Part shown: in pieces, positions 1 to 8,842 of the stretch | Layout of the letters: every line of letters begins with the position of its first letter | How positions within the stretch are numbered: position 1 is the first letter of the stretch | Origin: Bacillus sp. (in: firmicutes) | GTDB taxonomy: Bacteria; Bacillota; Bacilli; Bacillales; Salisediminibacteriaceae | Length of the DNA: 46,875 nt | Reading direction: 5' to 3' | Assembly: GCA_003560495.1 (NCBI GenBank) | Contig: PWLM01000152.1 | Span: forward strand, 1-46,875 | Notes under the pieces: model-generated | Seen by the model: the letters and a program-made list of their open reading frames with translations, nothing else | What the model was told of the DNA's origin: nothing | Databases searched by the model: none | Translations under genes and position numbers: made by a program

Positions 1-1830
1 CAGAATAAAGGACCTCAAAATAATAAACGGGGCCGTAAAGGCGGAGGCGGTCCAAAACCGCAGAAACCGAAAGCGGCTACACCGGAACATGTAAAATATG
101 AGCTTCCTATTACGGTCGGGGCTTTTGCTGAAAAGCTTAACAAGGAACCATCCGAAATCATTAAAAAATTAATGGGGCTCGGAGTTATGGCGACGATCAA
201 TCAGGAGCTTGACAAAGACACGGTGGAGCTGCTTGGTGAGGAATTTGGTGTAGAAGTGGAAGAAGAAATTATCATTGACGAATCCGAATTTGAAAATATT
301 ATGGAAGAGGACGACCCGGCAGATCTTGTAGAGCGCTCTCCGGTTGTTACTATTATGGGGCATGTAGACCACGGTAAAACAACTCTTCTTGACGGAATCC
401 GGCATACGAAAGTAACTGCGGGTGAAGCAGGTGGTATTACACAGCATATCGGGGCTTATCAAGTGGAAGAAAATGGAAAGAAGATCACTTTCCTCGATAC
501 TCCGGGACACGCAGCATTTACAACAATGCGTGCGCGCGGTGCCCAGGTAACTGACATTACTATTCTGGTAGTGGCAGCAGACGATGGTGTTATGCCTCAG
601 ACTGTGGAAGCTATTAATCACGCCAAAGCCGCAGAAGTTCCTATTATTGTAGCGGTAAATAAAATTGACAAAGAAGGTTCCAATCCTGATAGGGTCATGC
701 AGGAACTTACTGAACATGGCCTAGTGGCAGAAGCCTGGGGCGGCGAAACAATTTTCGTTAACGTATCAGCTATCCAGGGTGAAGGGATAGATGAGCTGCT
801 CGAAATGATTCTGCTTGTTTCTGAAGTCGAGGAGCTGAAGGCCAACCCTAATAAGGAGGCTTTCGGAACAGTAGTGGAGGCCGAACTCGACCGTGGACGC
901 GGGCCGGTGGCTACGCTGCTCGTTCAGGCAGGAACATTAAATGTTGGCGATCCTATCGTTGTCGGTAATGCTTTCGGTAAAGTACGTGCCATGGTGAATG
1001 ATTTAGGCCGCCGCGTTAAAAGTGCAGGACCTTCCACGCCGGTGGAAATTACGGGTCTCAATAATGTTCCGCAGGCCGGGGATCAGTTCAAAGTGTTCAA
1101 AGACGAGAAAAAAGCCCGTCAGATTGGTGAAGCCCGTGCTGTGAAGCATAAAGAAGCGACGAGGAAGGAAAGCTCCAAAGTCAGCCTCGACGATCTGTTT
1201 GATCAGATCCAGCAGGGAGATATTAAGGATATTAATATCATTGTTAAAGCAGATGTGCAGGGATCCGCAGAAGCAATGAAAGGATCTCTCGAAAAAATCG
1301 AAGTAGAAGGTGTGAAAGTAAACATCATTCACACTGGTGTAGGTGCTATTGCAGAATCTGATATTATTCTTGCTGCAGCCTCCAATGCCATCGTTATCGG
1401 CTTCAATGTTCGTCCGGATGTAAATGCTAAACGGACAGCAGAAGCAGAAAAAGTTGATGTGCGTCTTCACCGTGTCATCTATGATGCAATTGAAGAAATA
1501 GAAGCGGCAATGAAGGGAATGCTTGATCCGGTTTATGAAGAAAAAGTGATTGGGCAGGCTGAGGTGCGCCACTTGTTTAAAGTGTCACGCATTGGTACGA
1601 TTGCCGGCTCCTATGTAACAGACGGGAAAATCACCCGTGATTCTTCCGTACGTGTTATTCGTGAAGGAGTCGTCGTCTTTGAAGGGAAATTAAAAGACTT
1701 AAAACGCTTTAAGGATGATGTGAAAGAAGTGGCTAAAAACTACGAATGTGGAATTACGCTGGAAAACTTCAACGATGTGAAGGAAGGCGACACAATCGAA
1801 GCTTATATTATGGAAGAAATTAAGCGGTGA
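1..1830 (+). CDS. infB: Translation initiation factor IF-2 (5' end cut by window)
   Basis: IF2 is the GTPase that places initiator fMet-tRNA on the 30S subunit and promotes subunit joining. The frame is open from base 1, so the gene is truncated only by the window edge and 609 residues remain. The visible start is a basic, Gly/Lys-rich linker, followed by the short IF2 N-domain (about residues 33-65). The G domain follows, with GHVDHGKT near residue 120, [18 protein letters not shown], and NKID. The C-terminal domains that contact 50S and fMet-tRNA are complete. The TGA stop overlaps the GTG start of ylxP, as expected for the nusA-infB operon. An ATG at 172 is internal and not the true start. 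Identity is certain from the G motifs and the neighbours. Confidence 0.98.
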   Translation, partial: QNKGPQNNKRGRKGGGGPKPQKPKAATPEHVKYELPITVGAFAEKLNKEPSEIIKKLMGLGVMATINQELDKDTVELLGEEFGVEVEEEIIIDESEFENIMEEDDPADLVERSPVVTIMGHVDHGKTTLLDGIRHTKVTAGEAGGITQHIGAYQVEENGKKITFLDTPGHAAFTTMRARGAQVTDITILVVAADDGVMPQTVEAINHAKAAEVPIIVAVNKIDKEGSNPDRVMQELTEHGLVAEAWGGETIFVNVSAIQGEGIDELLEMILLVSEVEELKANPNKEAFGTVVEAELDRGRGPVATLLVQAGTLNVGDPIVVGNAFGKVRAMVNDLGRRVKSAGPSTPVEITGLNNVPQAGDQFKVFKDEKKARQIGEARAVKHKEATRKESSKVSLDDLFDQIQQGDIKDINIIVKADVQGSAEAMKGSLEKIEVEGVKVNIIHTGVGAIAESDIILAAASNAIVIGFNVRPDVNAKRTAEAEKVDVRLHRVIYDAIEEIEAAMKGMLDPVYEEKVIGQAEVRHLFKVSRIGTIAGSYVTDGKITRDSSVRVIREGVVVFEGKLKDLKRFKDDVKEVAKNYECGITLENFNDVKEGDTIEAYIMEEIKR

Positions 1831-2108
1831 CCATAGGCGTTCTCACTTTAGAGGCGGTCATTTATGATGCCGGCTCTCTCAAGGAAAAGCGTTCTGTAAC
1901 TAAAAGTGTAGCTGATAAAGTGAAACGGAAGTTTAATGTTTCCTTTTCAGAAATTGCTTATCAGAATGTTTGGCAGCGCGTGAAATGGGTAGCAGTAACA
2001 GTAAGCGGGGATCGTCGTACAGCGGAAAGAGAACTCCAGTCTCTGCTGGATTTCATCGACGGTTTCCCTGCACTGGATGTTTCCCTGACAGAATGGGAGT
2101 GGCTTTAG
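1827..2108 (+). CDS. ylxP: YlxP, DUF503 family protein
   Basis: A 93-residue DUF503 protein of the YlxP type, recognised by the N-terminal strand followed by the SLKEKRSV segment (residues 17-24), which is typical of the family. No enzymatic function is established. The family sits almost always between infB and rbfA, which suggests a role in translation or ribosome assembly. Its GTG start lies inside the infB stop (GTGA overlap), so translation is probably coupled. It is followed 27 bases later by the rbfA start. The length is normal for the family. Confidence 0.93.
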   Translation: MTIGVLTLEAVIYDAGSLKEKRSVTKSVADKVKRKFNVSFSEIAYQNVWQRVKWVAVTVSGDRRTAERELQSLLDFIDGFPALDVSLTEWEWL

Positions 2109-2135
2109 TAAAGCGACTATACAGGAGTGATTAGT

Positions 2136-2483
2136 ATGAGTAACGTTCGGGCAAATCGTGTCGCAGAACAGTTGAAAAAAGAAGTTTCCGACATTATACA
2201 GCGGGAACTCAAAGATCCCCGGATCGGATTTATCACTATCACGGATGTTGATGTAACAGGAGATCTTCAACAGGCGAAAGTTTTTATAACTGTTTATGGA
2301 GAAGAAGAAGAAAGAAAGCAGACATTCGACGGTCTGGAAAAAGCTAAAGGTTTCATCCGTTCCGAAGCTGGGAAGCGGATTCAGCTTCGTAAAACTCCGG
2401 AAATTTCTTTTGAATTTGATGAAAGCATCGAACGCGGTAACCGTATCGAAACACTAATCCGCGAAATGAAAGAAAAAGAATAA
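2136..2483 (+). CDS. rbfA: Ribosome-binding factor A
   Basis: RbfA is a KH-like protein that helps mature the 5' end of 16S rRNA in 30S precursors and is needed most in the cold. The product has 115 residues, the usual size. It begins [11 protein letters not shown], the conserved family start, and carries the [12 protein letters not shown] strand (about residues 31-42). The ATG at 2136 is chosen because AGGAGTGA at 2123-2130 lies just upstream. The in-frame GTG at 2127 is inside that ribosome-binding site. It is the last gene before a hairpin and a 293-base gap. Confidence 0.96.
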   Translation: MSNVRANRVAEQLKKEVSDIIQRELKDPRIGFITITDVDVTGDLQQAKVFITVYGEEEERKQTFDGLEKAKGFIRSEAGKRIQLRKTPEISFEFDESIERGNRIETLIREMKEKE

Positions 2484-2493
2484 ATAATAGTGA

Positions 2494-2520
2494 GAGCTGT
2501 CCTGAATCCAGGACAGCTTT
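2494..2520 (+). terminator. Weak intrinsic terminator after rbfA
   Basis: A near-perfect stem (GAGCTGTCCTG with CAGGACAGCTTT, about 10 bp, 3-4 base loop) is followed by only three T residues and then CTGTG. It may terminate partly and allow readthrough to truB. Confidence 0.5.
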
Positions 2521-2524
2521 CTGT

Positions 2525-2668
2525 GTGATCGAGGATGAGCGGAAGAATGATCTTCCTGCTGTACTTTCAGGCGACCACTGCATGAAAAGCTATTCGGCGG
2601 TTTTCAGCAGGGGACGAAGCACGATCGTGCAGCATCTGCAGGAACTGAAAAAGCTTTTCGCTGAATAA
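2525..2668 (+). other. Coding-like stretch in the rbfA-truB gap (47 codons, unassigned)
   Basis: A frame open from GTG at 2525 to TAA at 2666 would encode 47 residues ending in LQELKKLFAE. Its base composition looks like the neighbouring genes and not like AT-rich spacer. No good ribosome-binding site lies before the GTG or before the internal ATG at 2582, and I recognise no family. The stretch includes a perfect 12-base palindrome, GCACGATCGTGC, at about 2620-2631. It could be a small gene, the remnant of a lost gene, or RNA structure. This is low-confidence. Confidence 0.2.
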
Positions 2669-2676
2669 AGTAACGT

Positions 2677-2704
2677 TTGATTACATACGTTAACCTGGTA
2701 AACA
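2677..2704 (+). promoter_or_regulatory. Candidate SigA promoter for truB
   Basis: TTGATT at 2677-2682 and TAAACA at 2699-2704 are separated by 16 bases, with TGG directly before the -10 (extended -10 form). It would serve truB-ribF apart from the infB operon. No other convincing promoter is seen in the gap. Confidence 0.4.
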
Positions 2705-2776
2705 AATAACCTGTGCCATACGTTTCTGTAACAATTGGAAACTGTGTATGTCAGTCAGATAGATGGAGGGAATTTG

Positions 2777-3694
2777 ATGAATACAACTGGTGGAATAGTA
2801 CCTTTATGGAAACCAAGAGGAATGACTTCTTTTGAAGCAGTGAAGAGAATCAGATCCATATATGGAACCAAAAGGGCAGGCCACACGGGTACACTGGATC
2901 CTGACGTTGAAGGAGTACTGCCCGTCTGTCTCGAAAGAGCAACAAAACTAGTAGAATATTTAACAGCTGACAAAAAGGTGTATGAAGGGGAAGTAACAAT
3001 AGGCTTTTCAACAGATACGGAAGATTCGGGCGGGAAAGTAATGAAAACTACGCCAATTCAGAAAAGCATATCAGAAGATGAAGCGGATGAGGTGCTCCGG
3101 GGGCTGACCGGACGAATAACACAGGTGCCACCGATGTATTCTGCAGTAAAGATAAAAGGGAAAAAGCTGTATGAGTACGCGAGAGAAGGCATCCAAATTG
3201 AAAGGCCTGAACGTGAAGTGACCATCTACAAATTGGAGCGGTTGTCTGCAGTGAAAAACGACGGAGAAACAGCTTCCTTTTCTTTCAGGGCGGAATGCAG
3301 TAAAGGTACTTATATACGCACGCTGGCAGTGGAAATAGGTTCCAGACTCGGGTATGAAGCACACATGTCTTCTTTAATCAGGACATCTTCCGGTTCTTTT
3401 CAAGGTGAGTCATGTGTTACACTGGAAGAACTGGAAAAGATGGATGATCCGGAAAAAGTATTAATTTCTGTTGAAAAGGCGGTAGAACACATTCCTTCTA
3501 TTACCGTAGCACCGGAGGATGAGAAAAAAGTACTTCAGGGAGCTATTCTTTCTTTGCCGGACGTCCGAAAAATTGCAGATGCACCTTATTTCGGTCTGTA
3601 TAATCGTAAGCACGAGCTGCTCGCTCTTTATAAAAAAGATGAAAAGCGGGCTGGAAAAATGAAGCCTGAAAAAATGATTCGTATAATGAACTGA
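2777..3694 (+). CDS. truB: tRNA pseudouridine(55) synthase TruB
   Basis: TruB makes pseudouridine 55 in the T-loop of tRNAs. The product has 305 residues, the normal length. The catalytic segment GHTGTLDPDVEGVLPVC (about residues 37-53) contains the active-site Asp, and the N-terminal GIVPLWKPRGMTS motif is typical. The ATG at 2777 is chosen over the upstream in-frame start at 2735 because GGAGGG at 2765-2770 is well placed and the family begins here. A C-terminal PUA-like extension is present. ribF follows within 18 bases, the conserved truB-ribF pair. Confidence 0.97.
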   Translation: MNTTGGIVPLWKPRGMTSFEAVKRIRSIYGTKRAGHTGTLDPDVEGVLPVCLERATKLVEYLTADKKVYEGEVTIGFSTDTEDSGGKVMKTTPIQKSISEDEADEVLRGLTGRITQVPPMYSAVKIKGKKLYEYAREGIQIERPEREVTIYKLERLSAVKNDGETASFSFRAECSKGTYIRTLAVEIGSRLGYEAHMSSLIRTSSGSFQGESCVTLEELEKMDDPEKVLISVEKAVEHIPSITVAPEDEKKVLQGAILSLPDVRKIADAPYFGLYNRKHELLALYKKDEKRAGKMKPEKMIRIMN

Positions 3695-3711
3695 TAATTG
3701 AGGTGTCGCTT

Positions 3712-4641
3712 GTGGAAACAATCAAATTGGCTTATCCCGCAGTATCTGGTGACTACCCGGCGGCGTGTGCTGCTCTCGGTTTTTTCGACGGAGTACACCG
3801 GGGGCACAAAGATGTGATTGAAACAGCTGTAAGGATTGCAGAAAAAGATAATTTAACGCCGGCGGTCATGACTTTTTATCCACATCCTAAAGAAGTGCTA
3901 CGCGGAATACCGGCAGAATACTTAACTACTCTTGAAGAAAAAAAGCAGCTGCTTGAAGACATGGGAGTGAAGATACTTTATCTTATACAATTTGATGAGA
4001 ACTTCGCTTCCCTGTCGCCTCAGGAGTTCGTTGACGAGTTTATAATTAATTTAAATGTAAGGCACGTGGTAGCCGGTTTTGATTACTCCTACGGCCACAA
4101 AGGGAAAGGGAGTATGGAAGCGTTTCGTTTTCATTCAAGAAATCAGGTGGAAGCCACTACAGTTGCGAAATTTGCTGAGAACGAAGTGAAAATTAGTTCC
4201 ACTGCTGTAAGAGAAGCTCTTAAAGCTGGCAATGTTGAGAAGGCTGCCCTGTATTTAGGAAGGTTCTATAAATCTTCCGGAAGAGTAATTACCGGAGAAA
4301 AACGCGGCAGGACGATAGGGTTTCCAACAGCTAATGTGGAACCCCCGCCGAAACTGCTGCTTCCTGCTCCCGGAGTATACACAGTGGCGGCAGAGATTGA
4401 TGGGGAACGGTTTCCTGGTGTTGCAAATTTAGGATATAAACCAACTTTTCATGAAAATGGACATTCGCAGACATTGGAAGTTCATCTGTTTGATTTTGAC
4501 AGTGACATTTATGGGAAAGAAATACAAGTTGAGTTTCTCGCACATATACGGAACGAAAAACGGTTCAATTCTGTTGAAGAGCTTATTGAACAAATTAATA
4601 AGGATGCTGAAACAGCAAGAAAATATTTTCAGAACAAGTAA
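3712..4641 (+). CDS. ribF: Bifunctional riboflavin kinase / FAD synthetase
   Basis: RibF (RibC in B. subtilis) phosphorylates riboflavin to FMN and adenylylates FMN to FAD. The product has 309 residues. The N-terminal nucleotidyltransferase domain shows GFFDGVHRGH (about residues 23-32) and the later ISSTAVREAL motif. The C-terminal kinase domain shows GRTIGFPTAN. The GTG at 3712 is preferred to the in-frame GTG at 3703, because GAGGTG at 3700-3705 fits 3712 as its ribosome-binding site. It probably shares a transcript with truB. The rpsO promoter begins 10 bases after the stop. Confidence 0.96.
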   Translation: METIKLAYPAVSGDYPAACAALGFFDGVHRGHKDVIETAVRIAEKDNLTPAVMTFYPHPKEVLRGIPAEYLTTLEEKKQLLEDMGVKILYLIQFDENFASLSPQEFVDEFIINLNVRHVVAGFDYSYGHKGKGSMEAFRFHSRNQVEATTVAKFAENEVKISSTAVREALKAGNVEKAALYLGRFYKSSGRVITGEKRGRTIGFPTANVEPPPKLLLPAPGVYTVAAEIDGERFPGVANLGYKPTFHENGHSQTLEVHLFDFDSDIYGKEIQVEFLAHIRNEKRFNSVEELIEQINKDAETARKYFQNK

Positions 4642-4650
4642 TCTGACCGG

Positions 4651-4679
4651 TTGCAAATCATAGAAATTTCATGTATATT
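4651..4679 (+). promoter_or_regulatory. SigA promoter of rpsO
   Basis: TTGCAA (4651-4656) and TATATT (4674-4679) are spaced by exactly 17 bases, directly after ribF and before the structured rpsO leader. Initiation is expected near 4686. Confidence 0.75.
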
Positions 4680-4680
4680 A

Positions 4681-4757
4681 GGTGAAGTCGGAACCAATGC
4701 TTGGCTAGACGATTCACCAACGTCAGCTGGGCACTTGGCGATTATTTTTAAATTTTT
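4681..4757 (+). promoter_or_regulatory. Structured rpsO leader, probable S15 autoregulatory site
   Basis: GGTGAA (4681-4686) pairs with TTCACC (4712-4717). Inside it GTC pairs with GAC, and CCAA pairs with TTGG across a three-base loop. This gives a branched stem just before the rpsO ribosome-binding site. S15 is known to bind its own mRNA leader in several bacteria, including Bacillus relatives. That this leader does so is inferred from position and folding only. Confidence 0.5.
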
Positions 4758-4771
4758 AGGAGGTGAACTGG

Positions 4772-5041
4772 ATGGCACTTACTCAAGAGCGTAAAAATGA
4801 ACTCATCAGTGAGTTTAAAACGCACGAAAATGACACTGGATCCCCGGAGGTTCAGGTAGCTATCCTTACAGAGCAGATCAACACATTAAACGAGCACCTG
4901 CGTACTCACAAGAAAGATCACCACTCTCGACGTGGTCTTTTGAAAATGGTAGGTCAGCGCCGTAATCTTCTTACGTACCTGCGTAAAAAAGATGTAACGC
5001 GCTACCGTACACTTGTGGACAAGCTGGGTCTTCGTCGATAA
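4772..5041 (+). CDS. rpsO: 30S ribosomal protein S15
   Basis: S15 is a primary 16S rRNA-binding protein that nucleates the platform of the 30S subunit. The product has 89 residues, standard for bacteria, with the conserved [14 protein letters not shown] and [17 protein letters not shown] segments. The ATG at 4772 follows AGGAGGTG at 4758-4765; the in-frame alternative at 4763 overlaps this site. It has its own promoter and leader and ends at a strong terminator, so it forms a one-gene unit before pnp. Confidence 0.99.
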   Translation: MALTQERKNELISEFKTHENDTGSPEVQVAILTEQINTLNEHLRTHKKDHHSRRGLLKMVGQRRNLLTYLRKKDVTRYRTLVDKLGLRR

Positions 5042-5050
5042 GGTACTGAA

Positions 5051-5077
5051 GCGGGAGACTTACTCCCGCTTTTTTTT
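5051..5077 (+). terminator. Intrinsic terminator after rpsO
   Basis: GCGGGAG (5051-5057) pairs perfectly with CTCCCGC (5063-5069) across a five-base loop and is followed by eight T residues. Confidence 0.95.
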
Positions 5078-5124
5078 ATGCATACATATATACTGCTGTT
5101 CTTTTCTTCCTGGAGCATTTTTGA

Positions 5125-5286
5125 TATGATAAATTAGGATGTGAACAGAAGAGACGCAGCTATTTCAGGCGTTTACATATGGCATAATTTATGCTGAATA
5201 TGAACAGCCGGCAGAGGCACATGGAAACAGAACCGCATCCGGCCGACTGCCGGGTGAAGATGCAGGATGAGAGGAGCAATTTAAAA
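5125..5286 (+). promoter_or_regulatory. pnp promoter -10 and structured leader
   Basis: TATGAT at 5125-5130 is a possible -10, without a clear -35. Two foldable elements follow in the leader. One is CATAT...ATATG enclosing GCATAA/TTATGC (5176-5202). The other is CCGGCAG (5208-5214) pairing with CTGCCGG (5247-5253). In E. coli PNPase represses its own mRNA through a leader stem; a similar role here is a guess. Confidence 0.35.
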
Positions 5287-7377
5287 ATGTCAACTGAATC
5301 AAAGATTTTTTCTACTGAGTGGGCAGGCCGGAAACTTTCGGTCGAAATTGGTAAATATGCAAAGCAGGCAAATGGAGCAGTCATGGTAAGGTACGGAGAT
5401 ACGACGGTACTTTCCACTGCTACTGCGTCGAAAGAGCCTAAAGATCTTCCTTTCTTCCCGCTGACTGTCAACTACGAAGAAAGACTTTATGCCGCAGGTA
5501 AAATACCGGGTGGTTTTATTAAGCGGGAAGGACGTCCGAGTGATCATGCTGTTTTAACGAGCCGTCTGATCGACCGACCGATACGGCCTCTTTTCCCGGA
5601 TGGCTTCCGAAACGACCTTCAGGTTATCAGTATGGTAATGAGTAACGACCAGAACTGTTCTCCCGAGATGGCTGCGATGCTTGGGTCATCGCTTGCTGTG
5701 AGTGTATCCGATGTACCATTTGATGGTCCGATTGCCGGTGTCACGGTAGGCCGTATTGATGGGGAATTCATGATCAATCCGAGTACGGACGATATGGAAA
5801 AAAGTGATATTGAATTAATCGTAGCCGGTACAAAGGATGCTATTAATATGGTGGAAGCGGGAGCTGAGGAAGTTCCTGAAGATGTAATGCTTGAAGCTAT
5901 CCTTTATGGTCATGAAGAGATTAAAAGACTCGTGGAATTTCAGGAAAAAATTATTGAAGAAGTCGGCAAGACAAAAATGGAAGTTCAGCTCGTTAAAATT
6001 GATGAAACTCTTGAAGAAGAAGTTCGCAGCTTCACAGGCAGCAGACTGACGGAAGCTGCTACAGTGATCGAAAAACAGGCCCGTGAAACTGCAATTCAGG
6101 AAGTATTTGACGACGCTCTGGAGCACTTCGCTTCAGAAGAGGACACAGAAGACCGTTCGAAAGAGGTAAAGGAAGTTCTTAATAAGCTTCTGAAAGAAAC
6201 AGTACGTAAGCTTATAACGAAAGAAGGCCTCCGTCCAGATGGAAGAAAAGTTGATGAAATCCGTCCTCTTGCTTCTGAAATTGATATACTGCAGCGCACT
6301 CACGGGTCAGGGCTGTTTACGCGCGGTCAGACCCAGGCCCTGAGCGTTTGTACGCTCGGCCCTCTCGGCGATATGCAGGTACTTGACGGTTTAGGAATTG
6401 AAGAATCTAAAAGATTTATGCATCATTATAATTTCCCTCTTTTCAGCGTGGGGGAAACGGGTCCTATCAGAGGGCCGGGAAGAAGAGAGATCGGTCACGG
6501 AGCTCTTGGGGAACGTGCTCTGGAAAAATCGATCCCTTCAGAAAAAGACTTTCCTTATACTATCCGTCTTGTATCAGAAGTGCTTGAATCCAACGGCTCT
6601 ACTTCGCAGGCGAGTATTTGTGCCAGCACACTTGCAATGATGGCAGCCGGAGTTCCGCTTAAAGCGCCGGTAGCCGGTATTGCAATGGGACTGGTCAAAC
6701 ATGAAGAAGACGTAGCAGTACTCACTGATATTCAGGGGATGGAAGACGCTCTTGGCGACATGGACTTTAAGGTGGCCGGAACAAAAGACGGGGTCACTGC
6801 TCTGCAGATGGACATTAAGATTGAAGGGATCGATAAGCAGGTGCTCGAAGAAGCTCTTTCCCAGGCAAAAAGAGGCCGCCTTGCTATTCTTAAAAATATG
6901 CTGGATGCTATTCCGGAAGCCCGTTCGGAGCTGAGTGAATATGCTCCTAAAATCATGATGATGTCTATTAATCCAGACAAAATCCGGGACGTTATCGGTC
7001 CGAGTGGAAAAACAATCAACCAGATTATCGATGAAACAGGAGTTAAAATTGATATCGAACAGGATGGTACTGTTTATATCGCTTCTTCAGACGCCGAGGC
7101 AAATGAACAAGCCAAAAAGCGTGTTGAAGACCTGGTCAGAGACGTGGAAGTCGGACAGACTTATCTCGGGAAAGTAAAAAGGATTGAAAAGTTCGGGGCT
7201 TTTGTAGAGCTTTTCAAAGGGAAAGATGGACTCGTTCATATCTCTCAACTTGCTAATGAAAGAGTTAACAAAGTAGAAGACGTTGTAGCAATAGGAGACG
7301 AAGTACTCGTGAAAGTAACAGAAATTGATAACCAGGGTCGTGTAAATCTTTCGAGAAAAGTAATGCTCGATAAATAA
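5287..7377 (+). CDS. pnp: Polyribonucleotide nucleotidyltransferase (PNPase)
   Basis: PNPase degrades RNA 3' to 5' by phosphorolysis and is a main 3' exonuclease in Bacillus. The product has 696 residues. It has two RNase PH domains (the first with [28 protein letters not shown], quoted here only as its position near residues 76-103; the second from about 310) joined by an alpha-helical region. A KH domain follows, with [11 protein letters not shown] near residue 566, then a C-terminal S1 domain (about 620-690). The ATG at 5287 is chosen because AGGAG at 5272-5276 precedes it. The frame is open upstream to 5191 without a ribosome-binding site, and the family starts near 5287. It stands alone between two terminators. 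Confidence 0.98.
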   Translation: MSTESKIFSTEWAGRKLSVEIGKYAKQANGAVMVRYGDTTVLSTATASKEPKDLPFFPLTVNYEERLYAAGKIPGGFIKREGRPSDHAVLTSRLIDRPIRPLFPDGFRNDLQVISMVMSNDQNCSPEMAAMLGSSLAVSVSDVPFDGPIAGVTVGRIDGEFMINPSTDDMEKSDIELIVAGTKDAINMVEAGAEEVPEDVMLEAILYGHEEIKRLVEFQEKIIEEVGKTKMEVQLVKIDETLEEEVRSFTGSRLTEAATVIEKQARETAIQEVFDDALEHFASEEDTEDRSKEVKEVLNKLLKETVRKLITKEGLRPDGRKVDEIRPLASEIDILQRTHGSGLFTRGQTQALSVCTLGPLGDMQVLDGLGIEESKRFMHHYNFPLFSVGETGPIRGPGRREIGHGALGERALEKSIPSEKDFPYTIRLVSEVLESNGSTSQASICASTLAMMAAGVPLKAPVAGIAMGLVKHEEDVAVLTDIQGMEDALGDMDFKVAGTKDGVTALQMDIKIEGIDKQVLEEALSQAKRGRLAILKNMLDAIPEARSELSEYAPKIMMMSINPDKIRDVIGPSGKTINQIIDETGVKIDIEQDGTVYIASSDAEANEQAKKRVEDLVRDVEVGQTYLGKVKRIEKFGAFVELFKGKDGLVHISQLANERVNKVEDVVAIGDEVLVKVTEIDNQGRVNLSRKVMLDK

Positions 7378-7387
7378 ACGTATATTT

Positions 7388-7419
7388 CCGCCAGAAGCTG
7401 ATACTTCTGGCGGTTTTTT
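7388..7419 (+). terminator. Intrinsic terminator after pnp
   Basis: CCGCCAGAAG (7388-7397) pairs perfectly with CTTCTGGCGG (7404-7413) across a six-base loop and is followed by six T residues. Confidence 0.95.
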
Positions 7420-7467
7420 AAAACCGGCCTTACGAAAAAAAGCCGCAGTTTAGTGGAGGAATTGAAA

Positions 7468-8727
7468 ATGAAACGTTTTGTACTGGATAATGGAGTAAGG
7501 GTGGTCCTGGAACCTAACAGCACTGTTCGTTCAGTGGCACTTGGTATATGGATCAATACAGGCTCCCGTTATGAAAAAGCTGAGGAAAACGGAATGGCTC
7601 ACTTTATTGAGCACATGTTCTTTAAAGGAACCAAAAAGCGAAGTGCCAAAGAGATAGCTGAAGCTTTTGATTCAGTGGGTGGCTATGTTAACGCAATGAC
7701 ATCAAAGGAATATACGTCCTATTACGCTAAAGTACTGGATACTCACGCGGAAACAGCTCTGGATATTCTTGCGGACATGTTCTTTAATTCCGAATTTAAA
7801 AAAGAGGAAATGCGTAAAGAAAAGCAAGTAGTGCTTGAAGAAATTTATATGTATGAAGATGCTCCTGACGATCTTGTACATGAACTTCTTGCTGAAGCAG
7901 CCTACGGAAGCGATCCCCTCGCTTCTCCAATACTTGGAACAGAAGAAACATTGAACAGCTTTACAAAAGAAAAGCTGCACCAGTTCATGAAAGAGCATTA
8001 TGGGGCGGATCAGGTAGTTATTTCTGCAGCCGGCAACATCGACGAATCATTTGTGGAATCAGTCGAATCCTATTTCGGACACCTGGAAAAAGGCCGTGCA
8101 TTTGAGAACCAGCCGAAGCCGGTATTCAGAAGTGGACAGACTGTACGCAAAAAACAGACAGAGCAGGCTCATTTTTGTCTTGGGTATGAAGGGTACGCCC
8201 TGGGAGACGAAAAAATGTATGCTCTCGTACTCATGAATAATGTTTTAGGAGGCAACATGAGCAGCCGGCTCTTTCAGGAAGTCCGAGAAAACAAAGGGCT
8301 CGCCTATGCTATTTTCTCCTATCACGAAGCATTTCGTGATACGGGGATATTAACTGTCTACGCCGGGACTCAGGAAAAATATCTGGATGAAGTTTACGAT
8401 ATTACAGCCGCTGCCATTTATGATATCTCCCGTAATGGAATAACCGATAAAGAACTGCGGAATGCAAAAGAGCAGTTGAAAGGAAGTCTCCTGTTAAGCC
8501 TGGAAAACACAAACAGCCATATGAGCAGGAATGCAAAAAATGAACTGCTGAAAGATCATCGTTCGATTGATGAAGTTGTGGAAAAAATTGAGGCAGTCTC
8601 CATGGAAAAAATAAAAGAAGTAAGCCGGGATCTTCTCTCGAAAGAACCGGCAGTTTCCCTCGTCAGTACAAGCGGAATTCTGCCAGTCTCCCTTAGAAAT
8701 ACAACGGGCGAGTTAGAAAAGCGGTGA
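7468..8727 (+). CDS. mlpA: M16 family zinc protease MlpA (YmxG)
   Basis: A pitrilysin/mitochondrial-processing-peptidase-like metalloprotease of 419 residues. The inverted zinc motif HFIEH (about residues 49-53) is intact, followed by the MFFKGT segment and a downstream Glu region (VVLEEIYMYED, about 125-135), so it is probably active. The C-terminal M16 repeat carries the SSRLFQEVRENKGLAY signature. The ATG at 7468 follows GGAGG at 7455-7459. In B. subtilis the gene is flanked by ylxY and ymxH, both absent here. The physiological substrate is not established; B. subtilis MlpA has been linked to control of extracellular protease production. Confidence 0.93.
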   Translation: MKRFVLDNGVRVVLEPNSTVRSVALGIWINTGSRYEKAEENGMAHFIEHMFFKGTKKRSAKEIAEAFDSVGGYVNAMTSKEYTSYYAKVLDTHAETALDILADMFFNSEFKKEEMRKEKQVVLEEIYMYEDAPDDLVHELLAEAAYGSDPLASPILGTEETLNSFTKEKLHQFMKEHYGADQVVISAAGNIDESFVESVESYFGHLEKGRAFENQPKPVFRSGQTVRKKQTEQAHFCLGYEGYALGDEKMYALVLMNNVLGGNMSSRLFQEVRENKGLAYAIFSYHEAFRDTGILTVYAGTQEKYLDEVYDITAAAIYDISRNGITDKELRNAKEQLKGSLLLSLENTNSHMSRNAKNELLKDHRSIDEVVEKIEAVSMEKIKEVSRDLLSKEPAVSLVSTSGILPVSLRNTTGELEKR

Positions 8728-8786
8728 TGACAGCCTCATATCCTGATTTATCAGGGTTAACAGAAGGTGCAATTGCAAGCTTCAAT

Positions 8787-8795
8787 TGTTACAAT
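8787..8795 (+). promoter_or_regulatory. Candidate extended -10 promoter of asd
   Basis: TGTTACAAT at 8787-8795 fits the TGnTATAAT form, with only a poor -35 (GTGCAA) 17 bases upstream. The short mlpA-asd gap (115 bases) also has a small CCTGAT/ATCAGG hairpin near 8739-8752 without a T run. No lysine riboswitch is present. Confidence 0.35.
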
Positions 8796-8842
8796 TAATG
8801 CTGTGTGATGATAGACAAATATTCGGAAGGGGTACGTTAGAT

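Noticed and set aside
5191-5286. Long N-terminal extension of PNPase in the open frame
   Set aside because: It has no ribosome-binding site, differs from all known PNPase starts, and consists of leader sequence with RNA stems.
8728-8842. A lysine riboswitch before asd-dapG-dapA
   Set aside because: The gap is only 115 bases and shows none of the multi-stem L-box layout.
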